From the NCBI GenBank assembly GCA_964463145.1, contig CAYXBG010000003.1:1-52609 (forward strand): DNA of 52,609 nucleotides. The letters are read 5' to 3'. Below the pieces are notes generated by a model that saw nothing but the letters and a program-made list of their open reading frames with translations, was not told where the DNA came from and made no database searches. This stretch comes from CAYXBG01 sp964463145. Its GTDB lineage: Bacteria > Acidobacteriota > UBA6911 > RPQK01 > CBDAPI01. The position numbers and the translations under genes are program-made. Positions 34,491 through 43,970 of this stretch are shown piece after piece (the stretch's first letter is position 1; each line of letters starts with the position of its first letter).

Positions 34491-34684
34491 TTGCTTCTCC
34501 TCGTCAAAAGATCTATCTCCGGAACATCCTTACCCAACATTACAGAAGGCACATTCCATATCTTTATCTGTACAATCTGCTTGGTCAAGCGCCGATTTTT
34601 AAAGGAGAAATAAGTGTGCTACTCAGGAACACTTTAAATGTCTCTCTTTTCTGAATTCGGTATGTTCGATTTTTAGCAGAAATT

Positions 34685-35794
34685 TTATTTCAATCCGAGG
34701 TCGCGACGCGGATTCTCGGGATGCAATTCTTCTAGTTCCTGTAGGATTTCCCGAGATCGATCGTCATCGATCTCGGGAACAACTAGTCGGACCTTTACTA
34801 TTTGATCGCCACGCCTGCCTCCCTTTGGTCCCGGTACCCCTTTATTCCTGAGACGGAATTTTTGACCGCTTTGCGTGCCCGCAGGGATGGTTAACCAGGC
34901 CTTGCCAGTTACTGTTGGCACCTCGATTCGAGCACCGAGTAGAGCTTCCGTAAGGGTTAATGGAATCTCGCATAGAATATTTTTCCCCTGGCGTCCGAAA
35001 AAAGCGTGTGGCTCAACCTTTATAACCAGGTAGAGATTTCCGGAAGCCAGACCTTTTGACCCACTGTTCCCCTTACCTGGAACACGTATTCTTGATCCGG
35101 TGTCAACACCTGCCGGAACCTTAACCGAGATAGCCTCTGAAATAACCTCTAGGTTAGAACCATGACATCTAGAACACCTGCTAGACTTGGTCCGTCCGCT
35201 ACCTTTACAGGTACTGCAGGTTGTGGCAATTTCCTTGCTCCCACTTTTTTGTCTCACCTGGCCAGACCCGTCACAAGAAGAACATATTTCTTGATCTGGC
35301 GTATTCTTCGAACCAAATCTAGTACAGGCAGTACAACGCTGCTTTCTGTGGAAATTAATGCGACGGCTCGTACCACCGACTGCATCCAAAAAAGAAACGG
35401 CTATGGAAAACTCAAGATCCTCGCCTCTCTCCCTATGATGACGCCGAGACGGCCCACCCTCTCCGAAAAACTCTGAGAAAATCTCGCCGAAATTATTGAA
35501 GGCCCCTCGGGGGGAAAACCCTTTTGACTGGAAGCCCTGGGACCCGGGCCCTGATCGATTGCCGAAGCCTCCAGGGGCACCCGATGCCCCATACCTGTCG
35601 TAAGCCTCACGTTTGCGAGGATCACTCAGAACTGAATATGCTTCCTGAATCTTCTTAAATCGCTCCTCAGAAGCTTTTTCACCCGGATTAATGTCTGGGT
35701 GAAACTTTCTAGCATTCCTACGATATGCCTTTTTGATCTCCTCTCCTGAGGCGTCTCGCCCGACACCCAGCTGAGCATAGTAATCTTTCGCCAT
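34685..35794 (-). CDS. dnaJ: Chaperone DnaJ with altered zinc finger
   Basis: DnaJ delivers unfolded proteins to DnaK and stimulates its ATPase. The J-domain has HPD at 32-34, followed by a Gly/Phe-rich segment (GAPGGFGNRSGPGSQGF). The zinc-binding region has four CxxC repeats, CTACTRFG, CSSCDGSG, CSTCKGSG and CSRCHGSN. The first lacks the Gly of CxxCxGxG and the last ends in Asn. Substrate-binding domains (IEVPTVTGKAWLTIPAGTQS) complete it. It lies 93 bases downstream of dnaK; grpE and hrcA are not present here. Confidence 0.93.
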   Translation of the reverse strand: MAKDYYAQLGVGRDASGEEIKKAYRRNARKFHPDINPGEKASEERFKKIQEAYSVLSDPRKREAYDRYGASGAPGGFGNRSGPGSQGFQSKGFSPRGAFNNFGEIFSEFFGEGGPSRRHHRERGEDLEFSIAVSFLDAVGGTSRRINFHRKQRCTACTRFGSKNTPDQEICSSCDGSGQVRQKSGSKEIATTCSTCKGSGRTKSSRCSRCHGSNLEVISEAISVKVPAGVDTGSRIRVPGKGNSGSKGLASGNLYLVIKVEPHAFFGRQGKNILCEIPLTLTEALLGARIEVPTVTGKAWLTIPAGTQSGQKFRLRNKGVPGPKGGRRGDQIVKVRLVVPEIDDDRSREILQELEELHPENPRRDLGLK

Positions 35795-35887
35795 ATCTAC
35801 TCGATTTTAAAGCTGAGAAACTTTAATCTCTACACGAATAGAGGCTGGACAGCTGAGCGGCCATTTCAGAACACTCCGCTGGGATCT

Positions 35888-37798
35888 TCACTTCTCTTCA
35901 TCCACATCCACGAACTCCGCATCAATCACTTCTGCATCATCTTCCTCAGAATCAGAAGTTTCATCAACCTGACTATCTCCATCTTGACTAGCCTCTTGGG
36001 CCTGTGCTTGGTACATCCCTTCGGCCATCTTGTGGGAAGCCTGGGTTAGTTTTTCGATGGAATTCTTGATGACGGCAACGTCCCCTCCCTCAATCGCTTC
36101 TTTAGTCTCGGCAATCGCACCCTCTATAATACTCGCATTTTCCTCACCGACTTTATCGCGATTCTCTTGCAGGAGTTTTTCAGTACTATAAACCAGTGAA
36201 TCTGCCTGATTCCGTACATCAATTTCCTCCTTTTTACGAAGATCTTCTTCGGAATGAGCCTCGGCATCTTGAACCATGTCATCGATTTCCGAATCGGCTA
36301 AGCCACTGGATCCCGTGATCGTAATCTTCTGCTCTTTCCCAGTCCCATTATCCTTGGCACTGACATTGAGAATCCCATTGGCGTCGATGTCAAAAGTAAC
36401 CTCAACCTGTGGGATACCCCGCGGAGCCGGAGGAATCCCCATAAGATGGAATTTCCCCAGAGATTTATTATCGCCGGCCATCGGCCGTTCACCTTGTAAT
36501 ACATGAATTTCTACTGAAGTCTGATTGTCTGCTGCCGTCGAAAAAGTCTCACTCTTTCGCGTCGGGATTGTAGTGTTGCGAGGAATCAGCGGCGTCGAGA
36601 CACTACCTAAAGTCTCAATACCTAGTGACAGAGGCGTCACATCCAACAATAGTAGATCCTTCACATCCCCTCCGAGAACTCCTGCCTGGATGGCAGCTCC
36701 AATAGCCACCACCTCGTCAGGATTAACCCCATGATGAGGCTCTCTTCCAAAGAAAGAGGAGACAAGCTCCTGCACCTTCGGAATTCGTGTCGACCCCCCT
36801 ACAAGGACTACCTCATCTATCTGGCCAGGATCCAGGCCAGCATCTTCAAGAGCTTTGGCACAGGGTTTCAAGGTTCGTCGTAACAAGTCATCCGCTAGTT
36901 GCTCAAACTTGGCTCTCGTAAGACTTAGACTCAGATGTTTTGGACCACTGGAATCTGCAGTCACAAAGGGAAGATTGATATCCGTTTCTTGGGCTGATGA
37001 AAGCTCCATTTTGGCTTTCTCAGCGGCCTCACGTAGTCTCTGGACAGCCATTTTATCAGCTGACAAATCAATTCCTTGATCCTTCTTAAATTCCTCCACA
37101 ATCCAGTCAATGACAAGTTGGTCAATGTTATCTCCACCTAGATGCGTATCCCCATTGGTAGCTTTAACTTCTACAACACCGTCCCCAACTTCCAGGACGG
37201 AAATGTCGAATGTCCCACCTCCAAAATCAAAAACGGCTATAGTCTCATCACCCTTTTTGTCGAGTCCATAAGCTAGTGCAGCCGCAGTCGGCTCATTAAC
37301 CAACCTTTTTACGTCCAGGCCAGCAATTTTACCCGCGTCCTTCGTGGCCTGCCGTTGCGAGTCATTGAAATAAGCTGGCACAGTGATGACTGCTTCTTCA
37401 ATTGACTCACCTAAATATTCTTCTGCGGCACTCTTAAGTTTCTGCAAAACCATTGCAGAAATTTCGGGTGGCGCTAGTTCCTTCTTGTTAAGTTCCACCC
37501 AAGCATCTCCGTTTTCGGCCTTCACCACTTTGTAGGGAACGATGGATTTCTCCTCCGAAATCTCTCCGAACTTTCGTCCCATAAAACGCTTAATCGAATA
37601 AATAGTGTTCTCTGGATTCGTGATGGCCTGACGTTTTGCAACCTGGCCGGCCAACCTCTCATTGTTCTTTGTAACGGCTACAACCGAAGGGGTAACACGA
37701 GCCCCTTCTGGATTGGTAATGACAGTGGGCTCCCCCGCTTCCATCACCGCTACCACTGAGTTGGTTGTACCGAGGTCTATCCCAATGATTTTTCCCAT
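35888..37798 (-). CDS. dnaK: Chaperone DnaK (Hsp70)
   Basis: This is an ATP-driven folding chaperone. All hallmarks are visible: IGIDLGTTNSVVAVMEAG at the start, VPAYFNDSQRQATKDAG, VNEPTAAALAYGLDKK, FDFGGGTFDISVLE and VGGSTRIPKVQ. The substrate-binding domain follows (NTTIPTRKSETFSTA, VEVTFDIDANGILNVSAKD), then an acidic C-terminal tail (about the last 35 residues). The 636-residue length is standard. AAGGAG lies nine bases before the ATG. A near-consensus promoter is about 100 bases upstream. Confidence 0.98.
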   Translation of the reverse strand: MGKIIGIDLGTTNSVVAVMEAGEPTVITNPEGARVTPSVVAVTKNNERLAGQVAKRQAITNPENTIYSIKRFMGRKFGEISEEKSIVPYKVVKAENGDAWVELNKKELAPPEISAMVLQKLKSAAEEYLGESIEEAVITVPAYFNDSQRQATKDAGKIAGLDVKRLVNEPTAAALAYGLDKKGDETIAVFDFGGGTFDISVLEVGDGVVEVKATNGDTHLGGDNIDQLVIDWIVEEFKKDQGIDLSADKMAVQRLREAAEKAKMELSSAQETDINLPFVTADSSGPKHLSLSLTRAKFEQLADDLLRRTLKPCAKALEDAGLDPGQIDEVVLVGGSTRIPKVQELVSSFFGREPHHGVNPDEVVAIGAAIQAGVLGGDVKDLLLLDVTPLSLGIETLGSVSTPLIPRNTTIPTRKSETFSTAADNQTSVEIHVLQGERPMAGDNKSLGKFHLMGIPPAPRGIPQVEVTFDIDANGILNVSAKDNGTGKEQKITITGSSGLADSEIDDMVQDAEAHSEEDLRKKEEIDVRNQADSLVYSTEKLLQENRDKVGEENASIIEGAIAETKEAIEGGDVAVIKNSIEKLTQASHKMAEGMYQAQAQEASQDGDSQVDETSDSEEDDAEVIDAEFVDVDEEK

Positions 37799-38227
37799 AG
37801 CTCAAACTCCTTATAACTTCCTATAAAACAAATGCACAGGGAGTCTTCTTGTATCCTCCCTCTCAAGTCCGGTGTTACTTCCAGATCGATCAGATATATA
37901 AGATCTGTTCTGGGTACTGTCAAGGCCATAGCCTCAATGCAATCACATGACTCAAATAATTGATTAAAAAAGACTTACAACCAAATATCTCTCCCTAAAC
38001 CCAAGATTAAAAATCGATATTTTTACTGAAAATAACAAGAATCCGAGACATCTACAGTCAGTAAGGAGTCGCTTGCCTAGCTTCCTGAATCCATTTCCCC
38101 AGAAGAAATTGGAGGCTGCTTGTGATGGGAAATATGACAAGCTACGCTGGAGGCCTTGCCTAATGAAAAGACATTAAATGACAAGTAGTGAGGACCCTGT
38201 GATCTGGGTTTATACCTGAATCACAGC
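37799..38227. other. dnaK upstream region
   Basis: This 429-base AT-rich gap between dnaK and ccmD holds the dnaK promoter. I see no CIRCE element (TTAGCACTC-N9-GAGTGCTAA) and no tRNA or further gene. The part beyond the promoter is featureless to me. Confidence 0.6.
37895..37923 (-). promoter_or_regulatory. Near-consensus promoter of dnaK
   Basis: On the minus strand TTGACA (plus 37918-37923) and TATATA (plus 37895-37900) are exactly 17 bases apart, a strong sigma-70 match. CAGATC (37882-37887) and GATCTG (37902-37907) flank the -10 as an inverted repeat and could be an operator. The implied 5' leader to the ATG is about 90 bases. Confidence 0.75.
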
Positions 38228-38407
38228 TTATTGTAGACTTGCTTGGGAAGACCCTGAGCTGGAATCAGGATCGTTGTTCTCAGACTTGATCTTCTTGAGA
38301 ATTTCTTCTAGTTCAGACTGAACCATCTGTTGGCGACGCTGGATCAACAGTAGAAAAATAAATAATAGAGTCCAAATGACAGTATAGGCAGCTACTAAAT
38401 ACCCCAT
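38228..38407 (-). CDS. ccmD: CcmD-like small membrane protein of cytochrome c maturation
   Basis: CcmD is a small membrane protein that helps release haem-CcmE from CcmABC. This 59-residue reading frame begins at ATG 38407, three bases after the ccmC stop, and AGGA precedes it. It has one membrane helix at residues about 4-22 (AYTVIWTLLFIFLLL), a basic QRRQQ end and a charged Glu/Lys helix, then a Ser-rich tail. Position and topology match CcmD, which is poorly conserved in sequence. Confidence 0.85.
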   Translation of the reverse strand: MGYLVAAYTVIWTLLFIFLLLIQRRQQMVQSELEEILKKIKSENNDPDSSSGSSQASLQ

Positions 38408-38410
38408 CGC

Positions 38411-39145
38411 TTATTCCTGCTCTCTAAGATTCTTCAAGAGGTCCTTAGTTATCATATTGTGCATACGAATAGAAATCCTCTGCAGTAATAGTACCAACGC
38501 AAGGAGTAGAAAAGCACTCAAGGCGACTAACCCCGCCTGTTGCATCATTGGATCAAGTTTGACCTCACTCATAGTAATCACAACTGGATGAAAAGTATTC
38601 CACCAATGAACCGACATATAAATTATTGGGACATCAAGAGCGCCAATGATTCCAAACACGGCACAAACAGCATACTTCTTATGGCCTTCCGGAAACGCTG
38701 CTCTCAGAATCACATAGGCCACACATATGACTAGCAGGATGAGTTCTGTTAAAACTCTAGGGTCATCCCATTTGAGCCACACATTCCAGGCCGGTTTGGA
38801 CCATATTGGCCCAGTAGTCAAGACTATAGCTGTTAGGAATAAGCCGACATCCACCGATGATGCCGCCAGGCTATCCCAAAAGCGGTTTCGCGTTACCAGA
38901 TAACCTATCCCACCCAAAAAGACACCGATAAATACCGCAAACGAAACTACCGCAGCACTCACATGAAAATAAAAAATGCGCTGCACGTCCCCCATCACCA
39001 TTTCCGTCGGAGCGTACAGAAATGCGGCATAAATAGCAGCTAGCATTACCAGATATGTGGGTACCAGGGCCCACCTACTAATTTTCAGGCAGCGGCCGGC
39101 ACTGTTTAATCGTGAGACCTGCAATGGTTTACTCGACAACAACAT
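38411..39145 (-). CDS. ccmC: Haem-handling protein CcmC
   Basis: CcmC binds haem on the outer face of the cytoplasmic membrane and loads it on CcmE. The protein has six membrane segments and the tryptophan-rich motif, here PIWSKPAWNVWLKWDDPRVL, flanked by conserved His residues (FYFHVSAAV, SVHWWNTFHP). The 244 residues fit the family. The start overlaps the end of ccmB by 17 bases; a downstream Met is possible. Part of the ccm unit. Confidence 0.92.
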   Translation of the reverse strand: MLLSSKPLQVSRLNSAGRCLKISRWALVPTYLVMLAAIYAAFLYAPTEMVMGDVQRIFYFHVSAAVVSFAVFIGVFLGGIGYLVTRNRFWDSLAASSVDVGLFLTAIVLTTGPIWSKPAWNVWLKWDDPRVLTELILLVICVAYVILRAAFPEGHKKYAVCAVFGIIGALDVPIIYMSVHWWNTFHPVVITMSEVKLDPMMQQAGLVALSAFLLLALVLLLQRISIRMHNMITKDLLKNLREQE

Positions 39146-39809
39146 ACTCGAACACCAGAAAACCAGCTGATAGGAATATCACATCAAACGCTACCAGGAT
39201 CTGAATCCAATTCCCTAAATACTCCAGCTGCTCTCTCAACAAAAGCTCCTGGGTTGCGCTCACCGCAGCCAGAATAATTGGAATTATGATGGAAAACAAC
39301 AACACCGGGAAGACCACTTCCCTTGCACGCAAGGAAACCACCATCGCAGCAAAGAGGGTCCCCACAGCCGTAAAACCTGCGGAGGCAACCAAAATGATCG
39401 GAACAATCATAAAAAAACGTGGCGTAACCCTCGGGTTAAAAAGCACAGTGAACGCTAGCAAAATAAACATGTCAATGCAGATCAGGAAAATCCAGTTGGA
39501 GAGGCACTTGCTCAGAAAGAGCGCCCCCCTATCCACCGGAGAAAGGAGGATCGCTTGCAATGTCCCCTGTTCCTGCTCTCTCTGAAAAGAATTATTCAGT
39601 TGGATAATTCCGGGGAACAAAAGCGCAACCCAGAGAATCCCCGGAAGAGAAAGTCTTGTAGCCTCCACTCCAGGCTGAAAAGCGAAGTTGAAAATGACAA
39701 GAATCAAGAGCCCAAAAAATAGGGTAGTAAGAAAAGAGTGTCTTGATCTGGCAGTTAAAATTAGATCCTTAGCCGCCATAGTCCAGATCTGCCCTACAAC
39801 CCTCATCAC
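39129..39809 (-). CDS. ccmB: Haem exporter subunit CcmB
   Basis: CcmB is the membrane subunit of the CcmAB ATP-binding cassette complex that drives release of haem-loaded CcmE. The protein has six hydrophobic segments and the family motif FQREQEQGTLQAILLSPVDRG. The 226-residue length is usual. It overlaps ccmA by four bases (ATGA), so translation is coupled. Confidence 0.93.
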   Translation of the reverse strand: MMRVVGQIWTMAAKDLILTARSRHSFLTTLFFGLLILVIFNFAFQPGVEATRLSLPGILWVALLFPGIIQLNNSFQREQEQGTLQAILLSPVDRGALFLSKCLSNWIFLICIDMFILLAFTVLFNPRVTPRFFMIVPIILVASAGFTAVGTLFAAMVVSLRAREVVFPVLLFSIIIPIILAAVSATQELLLREQLEYLGNWIQILVAFDVIFLSAGFLVFEYVVVE

Positions 39810-40519
39810 CCCGCAACCTCCTGACGAATATTTCCAAAGTAGGCCGCCTCCAATTCACTCATGGAAATAGTCTTTCTCTCAACATCGTAGATAAGACGCC
39901 CTGAGTCTAGAATTAGCATTCTCGAGCCAAGTTCGAAGCCTTCTTGTAAGTTGTGTGTAGCCATCATGACAGTGCGCTGTTCCGATTTCAGATCCTTCAG
40001 GATAGTGGTCAGAGCGCGATAACCATGTTGATCCAATCCGGTAAAGGGCTCATCAAGAAGTAACACCTTTGGTTCATGCAGCAAGGCTCGGGCGAGTGTT
40101 AGACGTTGGCGCATACCTCGAGAATAACCGGCGACCTTATAGCCTTTTGACTCGCTCAAGCCGAATTGATCGCATAATTGATCCGCACGCTGAATAGGCA
40201 AATCTAGGCCGTAGAGACCGGCAAAAAATAATAGATTTTCTAAACCGTTCAGCTCCTCGTACAACATGCTCCGGTGAGAGACGTACCCAATTTGATGCCG
40301 CTCTGGGAACTTCTCCTGCCAATTTATTGTCCCTTCAGTGGGACGCACCAAATTGGCTAAAATCTTAAGTAACGTACTTTTCCCGGCTCCGTTAGAACCA
40401 AAAAGTGCGCAGAATTCACCTCGGTGCAAGGCAAGATCGATTCCATTCAATGCGGTTACAGAACCGTAATTGTGTGTAATCTGAAAAAGTTCTAGAACAC
40501 TGGATAAACGTTCTGGCAT
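39806..40519 (-). CDS. ccmA: Cytochrome c maturation ATPase CcmA
   Basis: This is the ATPase partner of CcmB. Walker A is GSNGAGKST, the signature is GYSRGMRQRL, and Walker B is VLLLDEPFTGLD. The 237-residue size is normal. It starts at the single base shared with the stop of the upstream CcmI-like gene. Confidence 0.93.
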   Translation of the reverse strand: MPERLSSVLELFQITHNYGSVTALNGIDLALHRGEFCALFGSNGAGKSTLLKILANLVRPTEGTINWQEKFPERHQIGYVSHRSMLYEELNGLENLLFFAGLYGLDLPIQRADQLCDQFGLSESKGYKVAGYSRGMRQRLTLARALLHEPKVLLLDEPFTGLDQHGYRALTTILKDLKSEQRTVMMATHNLQEGFELGSRMLILDSGRLIYDVERKTISMSELEAAYFGNIRQEVAG

Positions 40520-40830
40520 CAGGCGCTATCTTCTGGGGGGATGGTCCGCTTTTTATCATCCAGCCCATCCAGTATCTCAAACGCCGAGACCACTTGGGCC
40601 TCGTACTGGGACCTCAACTCTTGATAATCTGAATCGGAAAGCTTCCCCATTCGGAAGTCCATCTCGATGTCTTTCAGAGTACCGATAGCATCATCCTTGG
40701 CATGGACTGCCTTTTGTGTCTCGGTTAAGGCTAGTTCTTTTTTCTGTTCTTGAGCTGCATCAAGTAACAAAGGGTATGCCACGTAAAGAATTACTAGAAC
40801 AAATATAATTGGTGCTATTAAAAGTGCCAT
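40519..40830 (-). CDS. CcmI-like N-terminal membrane protein
   Basis: This 103-residue protein has one N-terminal membrane helix and then a coiled coil containing LKDIEMDFRMGKLSDSDYQELRSQYE, the hallmark of the CcmI N-terminal region. CcmI holds apocytochrome c for haem ligation. The TPR domain that follows in longer CcmI proteins is absent, so this is a short form. It sits between ccmH and ccmA, 25 bases from the former and sharing one base with the latter. Confidence 0.8.
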   Translation of the reverse strand: MALLIAPIIFVLVILYVAYPLLLDAAQEQKKELALTETQKAVHAKDDAIGTLKDIEMDFRMGKLSDSDYQELRSQYEAQVVSAFEILDGLDDKKRTIPPEDSA

Positions 40831-40855
40831 TAGATGATCTCTCGCCTCATCGGTT

Positions 40856-41326
40856 TTAGGTGTCTAGGTCAGCAATCTCCCGTTGGATCTCTGAATGGTA
40901 TTTCTCATTGATCGGGTTTGTCGTTGGGGTAACAATTTTTGCACCGTCATCACCCTTAAGATAACGGTACCCAACTATCACTCCACCCCCCCCCAACAAC
41001 AGCACCAGAAAAGGTAAGAACCAACCAACTATATTGAAGCCTTCAACCCTAGGGGCCGCCAACACTTCTAATCCAAACTGAGCCACATAATGGTCATAAA
41101 TTTCTTGATTTGTAGACCCTTCCGTCAACATAGCCTCTACTTCTCGGTTCATCTCTTCTGCTCGGTGGCAGGAACACGCACTTACTAAGGTTGTGGGACA
41201 TCCGCACGTACACACAATGTTCCCCGTGACATTCAGGACGTCTTCCCACTCCACAGTTGATCCAGCTGGCAAAAATCCAACGGAGCACACCAACAGCAGC
41301 AAAAAAATGTGCTTAGGCGTTTGCAT
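40856..41326 (-). CDS. ccmH: Thiol-disulfide protein CcmH with extra cysteines
   Basis: CcmH reduces the apocytochrome CXXCH before haem attachment. I place the start at ATG 41326; the longer frame to 41389 lies inside ccmF. After a signal peptide comes a Cys-dense motif (IVCTCGCPTTLVSACSC, five Cys). Ordinary CcmH has just two (LRCxxCQ). A helical part (EEMNREVEAMLTEGSTNQEI) and one membrane helix near the C-terminus follow. It overlaps the end of ccmF by 14 bases. Confidence 0.85.
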   Translation of the reverse strand: MQTPKHIFLLLLVCSVGFLPAGSTVEWEDVLNVTGNIVCTCGCPTTLVSACSCHRAEEMNREVEAMLTEGSTNQEIYDHYVAQFGLEVLAAPRVEGFNIVGWFLPFLVLLLGGGGVIVGYRYLKGDDGAKIVTPTTNPINEKYHSEIQREIADLDT

Positions 41327-43298
41327 CCTCCTCCTTTTCAAGGCTACGCAGTGGTGCTCGGGCCTTTTTTTGGTCAGGGACCAGAACAAACAATCCCCCT
41401 AGTACCATTATTGCAACACCAATCCAGATCAGCATGACGAGGGGCCTAAGATATACGTGGAATGTTGCTGAACCCTCTGCCCATGTTGAGAGAACAATGT
41501 AGAGATCATCCTGCAAAGTTGATCGTATTGCTACTTCACTCTGAGGTTGATCCTGAGCGGTGTGATGAACATGTTTTTCTGGTAGTAGCGTCCCTATAAT
41601 CTCCCCATTCCTGGAAATCTCAAGTGGAGCTCCTACCACATCTTTCTCCGGATCTCGCCTTTCCGACAAACCCCGGTAAACCATCGAATACGGACCTAGT
41701 GAAAAACTTTCATTGTCTTGCACAGTAAAAAAACGATCTACACCAAAGAAGCTGCTCACAGTTATCCCGACAAAGACTAAAACCACGCCAGCATGAATCG
41801 CAAAACCTCCATATCGACGTTTATTCATAGTCGCCAGATCGATCACAGCCGGAACAAAGGCACTCGGACGGATTGCCTGTCTTGCTTGAGCTCCCTTATA
41901 AAATTCGAAGAAAATTGTGAGCGCAACAAATCCAGCAGAGGAAAGCATCATAAGGGGCAACAATTCCCGTACTCCCAAGATCAAACAAATCGAAGCCGCT
42001 CCGAGCCCCCCTATGATGGGGAAAATAAAATTTCTTCTAAAATTCTTGAATGTGGCCTTTCGCCAAGCTATCAGAGGGCAGACCCCCGTTAAAATCAAAA
42101 GAGCCAACCATAATGGAGCGGTTACTTGATTAAAGAAAGGAGGCCCTACCGTGATTTTCTCTCCCGTTACCCATTCCGAAAGAACAGGAAAAATACTTCC
42201 CCAAAAAACAGCAAAACATATGGACACAAACAACCAGTTGTTAAGAAGGAACGTAAACTCACGAGACAAAAAAGACTGCATTTCCCCCTTGCGTTGCAGT
42301 TCGGTCGACCGATAAGTAAGCAAATACAACCCCATCAGAGAAGTAATCACCATAAAGACCACAAAAAATGGCCCAATGTTGGATAACGCAAACGAGTGAA
42401 CTGATTCAATTACTCCACTACGGGTTAAAAACGTACCGAACATAGTCAATTCGAAAGCCAAAATAATCAAAATAAAATTCCATGCCTTCAGCATTTCCTT
42501 TTTTTCCGTGATCATAATGGAATGCAAAAAGGCCGTGGCGATCAGCCAGGGCATGAAAGAGGCATTCTCTACAGGATCCCATGCCCAGTAACCACCCCAT
42601 CCTAATTCCTCGTATGCCCACATCCCGCCAAGGGTGATCCCGAAGGTGAGAAAACACCAGGCAACCATCCCCCATTTGCGAGTGGCCGTTACCCAAGTTG
42701 TGCGGAGATCGCCGCTGAAAAGCGCCCCAAGAGCGATAGCAAAAGGCACATTAAGACAAATCAGCCCAAGGTAGAGGGACGGTGGGTGAATAATCATATA
42801 GGGGTTTTGCAGCAAGGGATTCAGTCCTGCTCCGTCTGGAGGAACAGGAGAATGTAAAGCAAAGGGTGGCGCAACAAAGTTAAGCAATAGTAGAAAGAAA
42901 AAGCAACTTGCAAGCAAAATCCCATTGGCATATGGCACAAGGGCTCGGTTCCTAGTCCGATTCTGAAAAACAAAAATGGCACTAAAGGCTGCCAAAATTA
43001 ACGTCCAGAAAAGAAGGCTACCGCTTTGACTACCCCACAATGAGGTGAATTTGTAGATTGCTGGCTGATTAATTGAGCTTACTAGAGCGACATAACGCAC
43101 CTGAAATTGATTTTGGAAAATCAGGCCCCACAGACAACAACTTGAAACCAGACACAGCCCCAGGGTCGCAATTGTCGCGTTTTCAGAAGAACGGACAAGG
43201 GGCAGATGCTTACGATACCCACCCAAAAATGCTGCCAGAATCCCGTACCCACAGAGCAAAAGGGCCGCGATTAGAGAGTAACGCCCTAGTTCGATCAT
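41313..43298 (-). CDS. ccmF: Cytochrome c haem lyase CcmF
   Basis: CcmF ligates haem from CcmE to the apocytochrome. The 661-residue protein has about 14 membrane segments and the WWD-type motif WGGYWAWDPVENASFMPW, with His residues (PPSLYLG, LHSIMITEKK) around it. The length is usual. It lies three bases after ccmE and overlaps ccmH. Confidence 0.95.
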   Translation of the reverse strand: MIELGRYSLIAALLLCGYGILAAFLGGYRKHLPLVRSSENATIATLGLCLVSSCCLWGLIFQNQFQVRYVALVSSINQPAIYKFTSLWGSQSGSLLFWTLILAAFSAIFVFQNRTRNRALVPYANGILLASCFFFLLLLNFVAPPFALHSPVPPDGAGLNPLLQNPYMIIHPPSLYLGLICLNVPFAIALGALFSGDLRTTWVTATRKWGMVAWCFLTFGITLGGMWAYEELGWGGYWAWDPVENASFMPWLIATAFLHSIMITEKKEMLKAWNFILIILAFELTMFGTFLTRSGVIESVHSFALSNIGPFFVVFMVITSLMGLYLLTYRSTELQRKGEMQSFLSREFTFLLNNWLFVSICFAVFWGSIFPVLSEWVTGEKITVGPPFFNQVTAPLWLALLILTGVCPLIAWRKATFKNFRRNFIFPIIGGLGAASICLILGVRELLPLMMLSSAGFVALTIFFEFYKGAQARQAIRPSAFVPAVIDLATMNKRRYGGFAIHAGVVLVFVGITVSSFFGVDRFFTVQDNESFSLGPYSMVYRGLSERRDPEKDVVGAPLEISRNGEIIGTLLPEKHVHHTAQDQPQSEVAIRSTLQDDLYIVLSTWAEGSATFHVYLRPLVMLIWIGVAIMVLGGLFVLVPDQKKARAPLRSLEKEEDANA

Positions 43299-43301
43299 GG
43301 C

Positions 43302-43742
43302 TCACTCATTGAGGGTCGCACTGGAAGCAATCACGGCTTCTGGTTCGTCGTCACTCTTTTCGTACTTGGATGGACACTTGGCAAGCAAAATAGTGGCCCG
43401 AAACTGCTCATCATCCTCATGGTATCGACCTTCAAGTACGACCTCGGCTCGCTCCTGAAAAGTATCAGGTATGTCCCCCTCGTAAGTGACCGGGAGACTG
43501 AGTCCCGACGCTTGATCATATACTTCAAAATCGACTTTGGACTGTCTTTTGTAAAGATGAACTGTCCCTGGTTTAACTTGCCCTTTAAGGCGAATACTCG
43601 CCTCGGTAAAACCGGTAGGCTGGGCCAACACCTCAGGGACTTCATGGTAGCGTACCATGGCATCGTTGATACCGTTGTACATCAGAAATACTAGGGACCC
43701 CAGTATCAATCCGCCGGCAACAAGAAATTTCGGTCGAACCAT
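43302..43742 (-). CDS. ccmE: Haem chaperone CcmE, Cys variant
   Basis: CcmE carries haem covalently from CcmC to CcmF. The start is ATG 43742, after GGAGAG; an open frame extends to 43781. One N-terminal membrane helix is followed by an OB-fold beta-barrel (FTEASIRLKGQVKPGTVHLY). The haem-binding motif reads LLAKCPSKYE, with C123-x3-Tyr127 in place of the usual His-x3-Tyr. This C-x3-Y form is known from the variant System I of archaea and sulfate reducers. It is the first gene of the ccm set after atpE. Confidence 0.92.
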   Translation of the reverse strand: MVRPKFLVAGGLILGSLVFLMYNGINDAMVRYHEVPEVLAQPTGFTEASIRLKGQVKPGTVHLYKRQSKVDFEVYDQASGLSLPVTYEGDIPDTFQERAEVVLEGRYHEDDEQFRATILLAKCPSKYEKSDDEPEAVIASSATLNE

Positions 43743-43970
43743 ATTTCTCTCCGAGGTGTACACAAGTAGTCGTGCACTCATCAGCCATCTTCCCAGCGCT
43801 CCTGGAGCGGTGGGGGTCCATTCTAACAGGACATCCGTCGCTCGGGAACGGAAAACGCCGACCCAGGAGCTGGCTACAGGGCTTTTCTGCTCAGTGTATC
43901 AATCAAGAGAAGGCCGGTTTAGACGGACCAAACTTCCTTCAATTCCGAATTTTTCTATCTGCGCCTGATT

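Noticed and set aside
37799..38227. CIRCE element upstream of dnaK
   Set aside because: I looked for TTAGCACTC and its repeat and did not find it.
41793..42386. Plus-strand reading frames inside ccmF
   Set aside because: Lys/Arg-rich antisense shadows of a confident gene.
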